47,066 nt of DNA, taken from assembly GCF_000211815.1 (NCBI RefSeq), contig NZ_GL890950.1, forward strand, positions 1 through 47,066, given 5' to 3'. The stretch is from Moorena producens 3L (GTDB lineage Bacteria > Cyanobacteriota > Cyanobacteriia > Cyanobacteriales > Coleofasciculaceae). Below are positions 24,791 to 33,983 of the stretch, in pieces; within the stretch, counting starts at the first letter, position 1, and each line of letters opens with the position of its first letter. Under the pieces are notes generated by a model. It was not told where the DNA came from and searched no databases. It saw only the letters and a program-made list of their open reading frames with translations. A program made the translations under genes and the position numbers.

Positions 24791-24817
24791 AAGCATTCAG
24801 CTATCAGCTGAATGCTT
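24791..24817. terminator. Perfect 12-bp hairpin downstream of tldE
   Basis: AAGCATTCAGCT, three bases (ATC), then AGCTGAATGCTT. A T-rich tract follows on the + strand, so it could end tldDE transcription, but the same palindrome family is dispersed elsewhere in the window. Confidence 0.4.
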
Positions 24818-24930
24818 ATTTATTGGATATTAACTACCCGGCTAAGCTGTCGCACATTTAAATTGGTTATTATAGCACTACGCATTAAGGTTAGGACATT
24901 GATACAAGCTGAAAAGCTATTTTAGTAAAC

Positions 24931-25021
24931 TTTTGCCTTTTGCCTTTTGCCTTTTGCCTTGCGCGTAGCGCTATACCTATTCCCTATTCCCTGTTCCCTA
25001 TTCCCTGTTCCCTATTCCCTA
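24931..25021. repeat. TTTTGCC and TTCCCTA/TTCCCTG heptad arrays
   Basis: Four copies of TTTTGCC are followed by a GCGCGTAGCGC palindrome and then about seven copies of TTCCCTA/TTCCCTG. The second array ends four bases before the stop of the tape-measure gene. The stretch 24818-24930 holds no gene. Confidence 0.8.
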
Positions 25022-25025
25022 CAGT

Positions 25026-28000
25026 TTACCACTCTACGTATAAAATATTATCCATCCACGGCAGCTTAACAACTCGTATGCTCCAAGGAATTCTATCTAG
25101 TAAAATATCGTAAGTTTCACGTTCAACCTGTAGCAGCCAACTACCATCACGAATTCTCACAATACCGTTTCTCTGCAAAAAAGCTCTTCTAAATCCTTCT
25201 ATTGATGTATTTTTCAAAATAGACCAATTTTGAATCACAGCAGATAGCAAGTTTTCACATTCTGCTCGTTCTTGTGCGGTGATTTCTAAATTGGTGTCTA
25301 TAGGTTCTAATAAATCTATACCGCATAGTATTTTATTAAGAGGTAAACTGTGTTCTGGTATTTCTGTTGAGTGATCAACTAAATACTGGAGTAAAAGGGC
25401 TGCTCGTTCAGCAGATATGGTATTAATAAAAATCTTATCTTGTACCAATCCTATTTTGACAAAGAAGCGAGTCAGAAATGGCCAGATCAAAATTAATCCT
25501 GCATTGTAAATGTAGATTTCATCAGAGTCACTAAAAGTATTGACAACATCTGGAAATCTGGTTTGCTCGGACTTGAGTTCTTGTTGGATGTTGAGTTTAA
25601 GAGTTTGACAACTTTTCTGTAGTTGTTTGAAGCGTGTAATCAGGTCTGATGACCTTTGGACTTGGGCAGAATTATTGATTTCATTTAGTAATACTTCTAT
25701 TTCAGTCTTAAGTTGATTAATTTGCTGTTTATGTTGGGGTAATATCTGGCTATTTAAATCAAGGTGTTGCAATTCCCTTAATAGGTGTTCCAGTTGTTCC
25801 CTTTCTTTAATAAACTCTGTATATTGCCTAGGGATTTGGATTCTATCTAAGATTTCTGGAAGTTGACTTTTAAATCCTTTTCCTGCTCTGACTAGATGCT
25901 CTATCTTGGCAACAAGATTAGTTAAAAATTCAGGATAGTTAATGTTATTACTGGTGCCAATATGTAATAAATTGTCTTGGACTAACTTGAGCTTATCTAC
26001 TTGAGTCTTACTCTCTGAGGAGATACTGAAAAGTATTCCTTGCCATCTCTCCAATCTCAATTTGGCTTCCGGAATATTTATGGTCTGCTCTAGCTGTTCC
26101 AAGACCGGTTTTATGTCTGTATTATAGTCGGCAATAAATTGGACTAAATTCCCAGTAAACAATCTGGCTATTTTTAGGAGTGTTGAATCCGAAAATTGGT
26201 AAATCAGGCGCTGCAATTGCTTGGGATTTTTTAAGCTTTGCTTAACAATAGACTTGACCTGATTTGGGGAATTGGTGATCAGGCGATCGCAATAGTCTTC
26301 TAGTTCTTGTTTGCTGAAGTTTTCCGGGAGTATACCTGTTTGGATAAAGTCGCTAAAAATGTCTAGTTGTGAAGCTCTTTCTTCAGCTCTAATCAACTGT
26401 GCATCTTGGTTAGGGATTTGGATTATATCTAAGATTTCTGGAAGTTGACTTTTAAATCCTTTTCCTGCTCTGACTAGATGCTCTATCTTGGCAACAAGAC
26501 TAGTTAAAAAATCAGGATAGTTAATCCGATTACTGGTGGCAATATGTAATAAATTGTCTTGGACTAATTTGAGTTTATCTACTTTAGTCTTACTCTCTGA
26601 GGAGATGCTGAAAAATATTCCTTGCCATCTCTCCAATCTCAATTTGGCTTCCGGAATATTTATGGTCTGCTCTAGCTGTTCCAAGACCGGTTTTATGTCT
26701 GTATTATAGTCGGCAATAAATTGGACTGAATCCTCAGTAAACAATCCGACTATTTTGAGGAGTGTCGAATCCGAAAATTGGTAAATCAGGCGCTGCAATT
26801 GCTTGGAATTTTTTAAGCTTTGCTTAACAATAGACTTGACCTGATTTGGGGAATTGGTGATCAGGCGATCGCAATAGTCTTCTAGCTCTTGTTTGCTTAA
26901 TTTTTCCGGGAGTATACTTGTTTGGATAAAGTCCCTAAAAATCTCTAGTTGTGAAGCTCTTTCTTCAGCTATAATCAACTGTGTATCTTGGCTAGGGATT
27001 TGGATTCTATCTAAGATTTCTGGAAGTCTGCTTTTAAATCCTTTTCCTTGTCTGACTAGATGCTCTATCTTGGCAACAATATTCCTTACAAACTCAGGAT
27101 AGTTAATCCGATTACTGCTGGCAATATGTAATAAATTGTCTTGGACTAACTTCAGCTTATCTACTTGAGTATTACTCTCTGAGGAGATACTGAAAAGTAT
27201 TCCTTGCCATCTCTCCAATCTCAATTTGGCTGCCGGAATATTTCTGGTCTGCTCTAGCTGTTCCAAGACCGGTTTTATGTCTGTATTATAGTCGGCAATA
27301 AACTGGACTGAATCCCCAGTAAACAATCCGGCTATTTTGAGGAGTGTTGAATCCGAAAATTGGTAAATCAGGCGCTGCAAATGCTTGGAATTTTTGAAGC
27401 TTTGCTTAACAATAGACTTGACCTGATTTGGGGAATTGGTGATCAAGTGATCGCAATATTGTTCTAGTTCTTGTTTGCTGAAGTTTTCGGGGAGTATACC
27501 TGTTTGGATAAAGTCGCTAAAAATGTCTAGTTGTGAAGCTCTTTCTTCAGCTCTAATCAACTGTGCATCTTGGTTAGGGATTTGGATTATATCTAAGATT
27601 TCTGGAAGTTGACTTTTAAATCCTTTTCCTGCTCTGACTAGATGCTCTATCTTGGCAACAAGACTAGTTAAAAAATCAGGATAGTTAATCCGATTACTGG
27701 TGGCAATATGTAATAAATTGTCTTGGACTAATTTGAGTTTATCTACTTTAGTCTTACTCTCTGAGGAGATGCTGAAAAATATTCCTTGCCATCTCTCCAA
27801 TCTCAATTTGGCTTCCGGAATATTTATGGTCTGCTCTAGCTGTGCCAAGACAGCTTTTATATCTGTATTATAATCGGCAATAAACTGGACTAAATTACCA
27901 GTAAACAATCCGGCTATTTTGAGGAGTATTAAATCAGAAAATTGGTAAATCAGGCGCTGCAATTGCTTGGGATTTTTGAAGCTTTGCTTAACAATAGACT

Positions 28001-28619
28001 TGACCTGATTTGGGGAATTGGTGATCAGGCGATCGCAATAGTCTTCTAGCTCTTGTTTGCTTAAGTTTTCTGTCCACCAGGGTAGCATACCTGTTTGGAT
28101 AAAGTAGCTTAAAATCTCTAGTTGTAAAGCGCTTTTACTAGCTATCTCTGATCTGCCAATTTGATCAGATAGTCTTTGATAGCGAGTTGCACTTACAGAG
28201 GTAACTTTATTTTGTCCTATATTTTCCCCCGTCTCTCCCTCTGTGCTACCAAGCAGTGGTGAAGACTTATCCAACTCAGTCTTAGGTTGTGGCTGTGTTG
28301 ACAAACTATAATTTGAGTGGCTAATTTGTTCTGCTAATTGCTGTTGAATTTGTTCTAGTATTTTGTCAATCAATTCCTGTTCTAGATTATTGATATCGAT
28401 ATTTCCTAGGTCTATTTCTAGGGTATTAATTCGATGTATTGTATCTAAATCGCTGAACTGACTCAACAAATTATCAATGAGGGGGAGGACTTTATGGCGA
28501 TATATTCTACTTACCTCATTTTGCAGTTCAAAAGCACCTTGTTGTGAACTTAAATTAAGTTCTATAATCTGTTTTTTTATAATATGTCGTTGTTGCTTCA
28601 CTTCCAAAGGCTTTAACAA
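25026..28619 (-). CDS. eCIS tape-measure-type protein (CIS_TMP family) with four 194-residue repeats
   Basis: A 1,197-residue protein. The C-terminal part (about 1040-1197; ILIWPFLTRFFVKIGLV, AERAALLLQYLV, LNKILCGIDL, EGFRRAFLQRNGIVRIRDGS, PWSIRVVKLPWM) matches the contractile injection system tape-measure family found in eCIS clusters. The N-terminus (RHIIKKQIIELNLSSQQGAF) is also typical. Residues about 163-935 consist of four tandem units starting near LEIFxxFIQTGxLP and containing SPNQVKSIVKQSFKN, FIADYNTDIKPVLEQLEQT and AKLRLERWQGI. The unit period is exactly 582 bp. Tape-measure length sets sheath length in such machines, so repeat number may tune particle size; this is inference. It overlaps the upstream gene by seven bases. 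Confidence 0.75.
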   Translation of the reverse strand: MLKPLEVKQQRHIIKKQIIELNLSSQQGAFELQNEVSRIYRHKVLPLIDNLLSQFSDLDTIHRINTLEIDLGNIDINNLEQELIDKILEQIQQQLAEQISHSNYSLSTQPQPKTELDKSSPLLGSTEGETGENIGQNKVTSVSATRYQRLSDQIGRSEIASKSALQLEILSYFIQTGMLPWWTENLSKQELEDYCDRLITNSPNQVKSIVKQSFKNPKQLQRLIYQFSDLILLKIAGLFTGNLVQFIADYNTDIKAVLAQLEQTINIPEAKLRLERWQGIFFSISSESKTKVDKLKLVQDNLLHIATSNRINYPDFLTSLVAKIEHLVRAGKGFKSQLPEILDIIQIPNQDAQLIRAEERASQLDIFSDFIQTGILPENFSKQELEQYCDHLITNSPNQVKSIVKQSFKNSKHLQRLIYQFSDSTLLKIAGLFTGDSVQFIADYNTDIKPVLEQLEQTRNIPAAKLRLERWQGILFSISSESNTQVDKLKLVQDNLLHIASSNRINYPEFVRNIVAKIEHLVRQGKGFKSRLPEILDRIQIPSQDTQLIIAEERASQLEIFRDFIQTSILPEKLSKQELEDYCDRLITNSPNQVKSIVKQSLKNSKQLQRLIYQFSDSTLLKIVGLFTEDSVQFIADYNTDIKPVLEQLEQTINIPEAKLRLERWQGIFFSISSESKTKVDKLKLVQDNLLHIATSNRINYPDFLTSLVAKIEHLVRAGKGFKSQLPEILDIIQIPNQDAQLIRAEERASQLDIFSDFIQTGILPENFSKQELEDYCDRLITNSPNQVKSIVKQSLKNPKQLQRLIYQFSDSTLLKIARLFTGNLVQFIADYNTDIKPVLEQLEQTINIPEAKLRLERWQGILFSISSESKTQVDKLKLVQDNLLHIGTSNNINYPEFLTNLVAKIEHLVRAGKGFKSQLPEILDRIQIPRQYTEFIKEREQLEHLLRELQHLDLNSQILPQHKQQINQLKTEIEVLLNEINNSAQVQRSSDLITRFKQLQKSCQTLKLNIQQELKSEQTRFPDVVNTFSDSDEIYIYNAGLILIWPFLTRFFVKIGLVQDKIFINTISAERAALLLQYLVDHSTEIPEHSLPLNKILCGIDLLEPIDTNLEITAQERAECENLLSAVIQNWSILKNTSIEGFRRAFLQRNGIVRIRDGSWLLQVERETYDILLDRIPWSIRVVKLPWMDNILYVEW
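25825..28130 (-). repeat. Four-unit 582-bp tandem repeat inside the tape-measure gene
   Basis: The marker AGGCGATCGCAATAGTC and its variant recur at 26281, 26863, 27445 and 28027, an exact 582-bp spacing (194 codons). About 26.33-26.68 kb and 27.49-27.84 kb are identical by eye at offset 1,164 bp, pointing to a recent duplication of a two-unit block or to gene conversion. Confidence 0.9.
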
Positions 28620-30796
28620 ATCACTTCAAAATCTGTGCCGATAGTCATATATCCTAAAACCTTAAATGGTAGTATTTCAAGTCTACCATTTACCAAAAAT
28701 TCTATCAGGTTATTAGTTGATTTTTTATCCATTTTTGTATTTAGCCAGAGCTGGTAGGCATTTTCAAAATTTATCATATTAGGTTTGTCTAACCAGTAGC
28801 AATAAGGGGTTATATGGGCGGGTATTTCGGCACTGATAATGTTATAAATTAGCTGTTTAAAGTTTTCTTCTTGAAAGCGAGGTAGCCAATTGGGGAATAC
28901 AAAACTGATTTGGAAAGAGTAAGGATCTATTGTGTTTGAATCTGTGTTTGAATCTGTGTTTGATTTAAATTCTAAAAAATTCTCGTCTGAGTCGGGGTCG
29001 TTACTGCTGCGAGGACGAAGTAAAATATGTTCGACTATATGGAATCCTTCGGTTTCATCCAATTCATTGCAGAGAGCCAAAGTTTTTCGATGGTAAGGAA
29101 TTCCTAGTAAACTACAAATTCTTTGTTTTAGTCCCGATACGTTTTCTGTATCCCAAACCTGACTGGAATCAGTGTAATTAAAGGCTTTACCCCTCCCAGC
29201 GCTAATTTGGGGATAATTTTGTAAGAAACTAATTTTATCATCAATCAGTTCTTCTTCCAGGATTGAATCATATAAAAGTAAGGAATAATCTGTGAACTTT
29301 TCACAAAACTGTGCCATTAAATGATCCAGAAAACGGTTTCTTCTTGCTAAATCAGTTTCATTCCATTTATCTGTTGGTGAATTGGACTCTGGATTTAGGA
29401 CTTCTGCCGCACCTGGGAGGTTAGAAAGATCCTGGGAAAAGTAGGTTGTCTTGTTCTTAGTTTGAAAAGAGAATAAATCTTTAGCATGGTCTAATTGAGC
29501 AAAATAGTCAGCTAAAAGTTTATCAAAAAACATTAAATAAGCTTGCAGTTGTTTGGCTTGAGCCTTGCGTTTGGGAGATGCGGAAGCTGGTAAACCTATT
29601 TCTCCAATACCGTAAGTAGCAGGAAAATCGTTTTGGATTGATTCATAGTCAGATAATTCCCGGTATTGTCCCACTGGGATGGGGATATCTTTTGTTTGTT
29701 TTATTGATGGTGTTTTGGTGTTTTGCTGTTGTAAGGATTCCAGATGACTTTTAGCTTTAGCCAGGTTCAGATTGCACGAAATTTGTCCTTTATAAAAGGT
29801 AATGTTACTTGTCAAGCCATCTATATCTTTGAGTTGGGGTGTTAGATTAGGCTCTAATGCTAACGCCCATTCTTCTGATTCTGATGACTTGTCGCTTGAA
29901 ATAGTAATGCTTCTAACAGTTTTTATCCCTGGAATATCTAAAATAATCCGAATTAGGTCAGAGGTGTGCAGTTGGTCTTTCTTGATAAAACTATCAAGTT
30001 GTTCGTTGTCAATGAAGCCATGTTCCAGGGGAACACCATCAAAGATTGCTTCAGGAGTTTTGCCTTGATCCAGTAGTTCTTTGACAGTGAAAAATTCTAG
30101 GTGAGGAGAAATAAAGTTATCTAAGCCCAAATATATCTGTGCCATTAATTCATTCACATCAAATCCTTCTTCAATCTCGATATCGGCTTTGATGGTGATT
30201 TCTTCAATGGGTAAGATTTCGACTGAAGCAAAATCTTCACACAGATTCCGATGCTGATTAAGTTTAGATTTTACTTTTTCTATGAGACTCGCTTCGTCAG
30301 AGACATTTTTGTCTTTTTCGATTAGTACCCGATAAAGTCCATTTAAGTTTACTTGCTGAGTGCGTTTAGAAGCTTCAAAAGTTAAGGTATGAAGAAGCGA
30401 ATCGTAATAAATTGGTGGTTCTGAATTCTTAATTGGTTTAACCCATGCATTTTTCACACCATCAATGTCGATTAGAAGTTTGCGATAATCATTAATAGTG
30501 AGGGGATTAACGGTGAGGATTTCTCTGGCGGTGAAAAACTGCTTGTTGTTTATTTCTACATCTCCAGGAGCAGGTGCAAGCAAGTCTTTCATCTCGAAGT
30601 CAAGGCGGTAGCTCAAGTCCGTGATGGCATAGCAGAGTTGTTCTAGGATAGTAATACCAGGATCGTGGGTATTGTAGTCTGTCCACAGTTTCCCCCCTAG
30701 GCGTTCGATGTGCTTGATACCTTCTTGTCGCAATAAGGCGAAATTCATGCCAGGATGTTCTGGGGGGGCGTTGGAGATGGTAAGGTTTTCAGTCAT
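28613..30796 (-). CDS. eCIS/phage-like baseplate protein (Afp12-like)
   Basis: A 727-residue protein with the baseplate signature LWTDYNTHDPGITILEQLCY and AITDLSYRLDF at residues 37-66, then a gp6/J-like region with VNPLTINDYRKLLIDIDGVK and repeated small beta-alpha modules. In Afp, PVC and MAC-type systems proteins with this motif build the baseplate wedge. The stop overlaps the start of the tape-measure gene by seven bases, so the two are translationally coupled. Upstream, 17 bases separate it from a DUF5615 gene on the same strand, so a read-through transcript is possible. The exact Afp11 versus Afp12 equivalence is inferred. Confidence 0.75.
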   Translation of the reverse strand: MTENLTISNAPPEHPGMNFALLRQEGIKHIERLGGKLWTDYNTHDPGITILEQLCYAITDLSYRLDFEMKDLLAPAPGDVEINNKQFFTAREILTVNPLTINDYRKLLIDIDGVKNAWVKPIKNSEPPIYYDSLLHTLTFEASKRTQQVNLNGLYRVLIEKDKNVSDEASLIEKVKSKLNQHRNLCEDFASVEILPIEEITIKADIEIEEGFDVNELMAQIYLGLDNFISPHLEFFTVKELLDQGKTPEAIFDGVPLEHGFIDNEQLDSFIKKDQLHTSDLIRIILDIPGIKTVRSITISSDKSSESEEWALALEPNLTPQLKDIDGLTSNITFYKGQISCNLNLAKAKSHLESLQQQNTKTPSIKQTKDIPIPVGQYRELSDYESIQNDFPATYGIGEIGLPASASPKRKAQAKQLQAYLMFFDKLLADYFAQLDHAKDLFSFQTKNKTTYFSQDLSNLPGAAEVLNPESNSPTDKWNETDLARRNRFLDHLMAQFCEKFTDYSLLLYDSILEEELIDDKISFLQNYPQISAGRGKAFNYTDSSQVWDTENVSGLKQRICSLLGIPYHRKTLALCNELDETEGFHIVEHILLRPRSSNDPDSDENFLEFKSNTDSNTDSNTIDPYSFQISFVFPNWLPRFQEENFKQLIYNIISAEIPAHITPYCYWLDKPNMINFENAYQLWLNTKMDKKSTNNLIEFLVNGRLEILPFKVLGYMTIGTDFEVIC

Positions 30797-30813
30797 GTTA
30801 AGTTATTTGTAAT

Positions 30814-31149
30814 TTATTGCTGTGGACGGTTTACTCGAATTAATTTATTGGTCAAGGATTCTTCTTTAGAAATTGCTTGATTGATACGTTGAGCTAGACT
30901 TTTTATATCTCGATCGTCCGTACATACGATAATGCCATTATGGTTTGGTTGTTCAAGATGAAGTCTAATGAAATGACGACGATTTTGAGTTAAAATTGCT
31001 CTGTTGTTGTTTACGGCAAAAGCTAAAACTTCTGCATCAGAATCCCCAGCTTTTTCGGCTTCTTGAACGGTTAACACATTATGACCGAAATCTCGGAGAA
31101 CTTGCACAACTGGTAAGGGAAATTGTTCGTCGGCATAAAGACGTGCCAT
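30814..31149 (-). CDS. DUF5615 PIN-like toxin
   Basis: A 111-residue PIN-like (Mut7-C type) protein: MARLYADEQFPLPVVQVLRD holds the first acid, followed by VQEAEKAGDSDAEVLAFA, RAILTQNRRHFIRLH and HNGIIVCTDDRD. Such proteins act as candidate ribonuclease toxins beside DUF433 antitoxins. It starts three bases after the DUF433 stop. Confidence 0.85.
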   Translation of the reverse strand: MARLYADEQFPLPVVQVLRDFGHNVLTVQEAEKAGDSDAEVLAFAVNNNRAILTQNRRHFIRLHLEQPNHNGIIVCTDDRDIKSLAQRINQAISKEESLTNKLIRVNRPQQ

Positions 31150-31152
31150 AGA

Positions 31153-31494
31153 TTATATTGTAGACTCCATTGCTTTTTTTTCCTCTCGAATAGCTGTTTC
31201 AATTTCTTCTGGATATGCCTTAGCATAAGCCCAAGCATTAACTAAATCAACAGCACGAAGTTGAGGATAAAATGCCAGTAATTCAGCATCAGTTGAACCC
31301 TGATCGCGTAAACTGACTAACAGCCACACAGGAATACGAGTATGTTCAATACAAGCATCCCCACCACATACCCCAGGGGTTTTGGTAATTCTCGAAGAAC
31401 TATTGTTAATAACTTTGGTTAGTATTTCCATTGCTTCAGCTTGTTCAGTAGGGGTTAAGGCTAAGAGTTGAGTTTTTAATTCTTTAAGAGTCAT
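31153..31494 (-). CDS. DUF433 antitoxin
   Basis: A 113-residue protein with the DUF433 core TPGVCGGDACIEHTRIPVWL and AELLAFYPQLRAVDLVNAW, a small winged-helix DNA-binding domain. The N-terminal 40 residues (LKELKTQLLALTPTEQAEAM) form an extra helical piece. It precedes and probably neutralises the DUF5615 protein. Confidence 0.85.
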   Translation of the reverse strand: MTLKELKTQLLALTPTEQAEAMEILTKVINNSSSRITKTPGVCGGDACIEHTRIPVWLLVSLRDQGSTDAELLAFYPQLRAVDLVNAWAYAKAYPEEIETAIREEKKAMESTI

Positions 31495-31518
31495 GGTAAT
31501 TACCTCATTATTTTTGCT

Positions 31519-31665
31519 AAGGAGGTTCGGTTTAAATTTGTAGATGGTGCGTTACGCTACCGCTAACCCACCCTACAAGATCGGTGTACGCACTTTGGTA
31601 AGGAGGTTCCGTTTAAATTTGTAGATGGTGCGTTACGCTACCGCTAACGCACCCTACAAGATCTA
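31519..31665. repeat. Two direct copies of the AAGGAGGTTC...GGTGCGTTA-palindrome repeat
   Basis: Each copy reads AAGGAGGTTC, an AAATTTGTAGATGGTG stretch, then GGTGCGTTA, a nine-base centre and TAACGCACC, then CTACAAGATC. The first copy (31519-31582) has one change in the right arm (TAACCCACC). Further copies lie at 32423 and, without the AAGGAGG part, at 36811. Confidence 0.85.
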
Positions 31666-31692
31666 CAATATCGGCGTACGCACTATGCTTTC

Positions 31693-31890
31693 CTATCGGA
31701 TAGAGCGTGAGCCTTCTTGGGACATTAAAGGTAAATCCGGTCGTCTAAGGGGTTTGGAAATAATTTTTCTGTTGCTTGCCGTTTGTCGCTTCCGTAAGTC
31801 ATCACAGATGGCTTTCAAATCGTAATTGAAACTTCTAGCGTGTTCCTCTCGAATTCTGTAGATCTCTTCTAGAATTTCATCTCTCCACAT
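31693..31890 (-). CDS. Small conserved cyanobacterial protein (antitoxin-like)
   Basis: A 65-residue protein starting MWRDEILEEIYRIREEHARS, then FNYDLKAICDDLRKRQTASN. Short proteins with MWRDEIVEEVRRxRDEYAxxFNYDLxAI are frequent in cyanobacteria, often near toxin genes. The function is unknown. It stands alone here, 200 bases upstream of the DUF433 gene. Confidence 0.65.
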   Translation of the reverse strand: MWRDEILEEIYRIREEHARSFNYDLKAICDDLRKRQTASNRKIISKPLRRPDLPLMSQEGSRSIR

Positions 31891-32014
31891 TTTTATTCTC
31901 CCATTAATTCATAAGGTGTACAAATAGTGGGCAACTCCTATTATACTGGTTTCAATGTAGACGGTTTCGCTCACAGAAATCTCTAAAATCTCTTCATCCC
32001 TGATCCTAAAGCAT

Positions 32015-32257
32015 TTAATCCTTGTTCTGAAGGTGTGTTGCTAAAGCCTCGGTTTCTAATCCTTGCAAATTGTCTGGTTCAGATGCAGCACCATTATGTT
32101 TAGTTAACTCTTCTTCTAATACCTGAATTGCTCCTTGGATCCGGAGTAAGGTTTCACGGACATTGGCTTGTTTGGCTTCTAAATCGGCGAGTACTTTTTG
32201 TCCTGATTCAAATTCGGCTTTGAGTTGGGTTAGGCGTTGTTCGAGTTGTTCTTTCAT
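32015..32257 (-). CDS. Small coiled-coil protein
   Basis: An 80-residue protein whose first 50 residues form a clear coiled coil (MKEQLEQRLTQLKAEFESGQ, KVLADLEAKQANVRETLLRI), followed by a flexible acidic tail. No membrane segment or known domain is seen. A truncated copy of its first 41 codons lies at 33095-33226 and a smaller scrap near 35.27 kb. Confidence 0.55.
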   Translation of the reverse strand: MKEQLEQRLTQLKAEFESGQKVLADLEAKQANVRETLLRIQGAIQVLEEELTKHNGAASEPDNLQGLETEALATHLQNKD

Positions 32258-32422
32258 GTTCCTTGTTGAATATGATGGGTTACAATAGTAATAATAGGTT
32301 GTTTAACTCGGCGGTAATTGGGAATAAAATCTTGATTTTATTAGGGGGCGTGTTTGGGTTTGGGTTGGGATACAAAACCTGGGATTAGTATATTATAGCG
32401 TTGATCGCACCGTTGCTTTGGT

Positions 32423-32484
32423 AAGGAGGTTCGGTTGAAATTTGTAGATGGTGCGTTACGCTACCGCTAACGCACCCTACAAGA
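32423..32484. repeat. Third copy of the AAGGAGGTTC / GGTGCGTTA palindrome repeat
   Basis: AAGGAGG at 32423 is followed by GGTGCGTTA (32450-32458) and TAACGCACC (32468-32476). The copy ends 18 bases before the stop of the BrnT-partner antitoxin gene. Confidence 0.8.
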
Positions 32485-32501
32485 GCGGCGATCGCTCTTA
32501 C

Positions 32502-32798
32502 TTAACGGCTTGTTTCAGTGCGAATTTCTTGTAGGATATCCGATATTTCTGCTTCTGAGTCAATATGCTTGGCTAAAACCTGTGCTGTTGCTTCTAGTAC
32601 GCGGTTAGAAAATGATTTGGCTAAATCCTCTCTTAGCCCTTGTCCAATATACAGTTTTAGTAATGCCTCACAAGACATATCTCGACTAGCAGCTACTTTT
32701 TTGAGGGATGCTAAGGTATCCGTTGGAATATCCAGGGATACTTTTTCTTGAGGACGGGGGTGCAGTTTAATGGTAAATTCTTCTTCAGGCTTGTTCAT
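32502..32798 (-). CDS. Antitoxin partner of BrnT
   Basis: From the ATG at 32798, preceded by AGGAAACTCT, the protein is 98 residues. The middle (VSLDIPTDTLASLKKVAASR, DMSCEALLKLYIGQGLREDL) fits a ribbon-helix-helix DNA-binding antitoxin. It overlaps the BrnT stop by 14 bases, so the pair is translationally coupled. A longer start at 32813 is possible. Confidence 0.7.
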   Translation of the reverse strand: MNKPEEEFTIKLHPRPQEKVSLDIPTDTLASLKKVAASRDMSCEALLKLYIGQGLREDLAKSFSNRVLEATAQVLAKHIDSEAEISDILQEIRTETSR

Positions 32799-33090
32799 AG
32801 AGTTTCCTTTCATTTCGAGTAGCTTGACGAGCGGAAATTATCCGGTTTCGCCTTCCTCTTTCCACATAGACAACTAACAAAAGGCGTTGTTCTAAAGAAT
32901 AGCCCAGAATAAACTCACGTTGCTCACCATTGGCTATATTATTGGGAGTTGCTTCTCCCTCTTGGTAAAAGGGATCAAAAAAAGCTTCTGTCGCTTCCTC
33001 AAAGCTAATACCATGTTTTTCCAGGTTACTCTGGGCTTTATTGCTATCCCACTCAAATTCAACGCCTTGTCGTTGATAGACAATATTCAT
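32785..33090 (-). CDS. brnT: BrnT family ribonuclease toxin
   Basis: A 101-residue BrnT-like protein. FEWDSNKAQSNLEKHGISFE and EATEAFFDP form the family's core, REFILGYSLEQRLLLVVYVE follows, and NRIISARQATRNERKLYE carries the C-terminal catalytic Arg region. BrnT toxins cleave RNA with a RelE-like fold and are held in check by the downstream antitoxin. Confidence 0.9.
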   Translation of the reverse strand: MNIVYQRQGVEFEWDSNKAQSNLEKHGISFEEATEAFFDPFYQEGEATPNNIANGEQREFILGYSLEQRLLLVVYVERGRRNRIISARQATRNERKLYEQA

Positions 33091-33094
33091 GGGT

Positions 33095-33226
33095 TCATTC
33101 TACTTGGATGCGGAGTAAGGTTTCACGGACATTTGCTTGTTTGGCTTCTAAATCGGCGAGGACTTTTTGTCCTGATTCAAATTCGGCTTTGAGTTGGGTT
33201 AGGCGTTGTTCGAGTTGTTCTTTCAT
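33095..33226 (-). pseudogene. Truncated duplicate of the small coiled-coil gene
   Basis: The frame reads MKEQLEQRLTQLKAEFESGQ through ETLLRIQ, identical in type to the gene at 32015, then VE and a stop. The upstream flank (33227-33360) also copies 32258-32390, so a segment of about 255 bp was duplicated and joined next to brnT. Confidence 0.7.
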
Positions 33227-33374
33227 GTTTCTTGTTGAATATGATGGGTTACATTAGTAAGAAAAGGTTGTTTAACTCGGCGGTAATTGGGAATAAAATC
33301 AAGATTTTATTAGGGTGCGTGTTTGGGTTTGGGTTCGGATACAAAACCTGATCTTAGTACGCACTAGTTAATCC

Positions 33375-33983
33375 TCACCTTTGAGCCTGAAAAATCTGTT
33401 CGGCAGTTAACTTGAGTTCTGGGAATGTAGGTGACTCAATCACCTCGCTTCCCCTCAACTGCTGTACTTGGTATTCCCCATCCACAAGCTGATAGAGAGA
33501 GAGAGTCGGTTGTTTGGGATGACCAATAAAGCGCACTCCACCCACACCTAGATAATCCACAATCCAATATTCACGAATGCCCATCGCTTCGTAGTCAATG
33601 AGCTTGTAGCCATAATCGTCGCGCCAATTGGTGCTGACAACCTCGATAATTAGAGGGATGGATTCTCCATGAATCACCGTTGATTTTTTCTGCCATAAAG
33701 GCTCAGATGCCAGATGGGAACGATCAATGAGTAGCAAGTCTGGATTATAGCCAGTCTCCTTGTCCTTTGGTTTGACCAATGCTTTTTGAGGAATGCGATA
33801 GGGTAGCTGCATTTTTGTGTATTCCAGGGTCAATTCTTGGGTAAGAAATCCTGTAATATCTTCATGCTTTCCTGTGGGTTGCATCTCTACGATCTTTCCA
33901 TCATGTAATTCGTAGCGCCTAGTCTCTGGCAGCCATTCAAGAAATTCATCAAAGGTTAGTAGTTTTGGTGATAATTGAATCAT
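33375..33983 (-). CDS. Uma2 family (PD-(D/E)XK-fold) protein, copy 1
   Basis: From the ATG at 33983 the protein is 202 residues. It shows the Uma2 order: LTFDEFLEWLPETRRYELHDGKI, then GYNPDLLLID (Asp), LIIEVVSTNWRDD (Glu), YEAMGIREYWIVDY and a C-terminal LYQLVDGEYQVQQLRG. The fold is a restriction-endonuclease type, but cyanobacterial Uma2 copies are very numerous and their role is unknown. An upstream open stretch to 34085 is read from a duplicated antitoxin fragment and should not be counted. Confidence 0.88.
   Translation of the reverse strand: MIQLSPKLLTFDEFLEWLPETRRYELHDGKIVEMQPTGKHEDITGFLTQELTLEYTKMQLPYRIPQKALVKPKDKETGYNPDLLLIDRSHLASEPLWQKKSTVIHGESIPLIIEVVSTNWRDDYGYKLIDYEAMGIREYWIVDYLGVGGVRFIGHPKQPTLSLYQLVDGEYQVQQLRGSEVIESPTFPELKLTAEQIFQAQR

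Noticed and set aside
24837..24890. GCACTACGCATTAAGGTTAGGACA stretch as an IS end, resembling TGCTACGAATCTATGTTAGGAC near the IS630 remnant (4011)
   Set aside because: The likeness covers only about 20 bases with mismatches and no transposase remnant lies near 24.8 kb, so it was not called.
31519..31525. AAGGAGG taken as a ribosome binding site
   Set aside because: It belongs to a dispersed palindromic repeat, recurs in several places and no start codon follows at a proper distance with a real frame.
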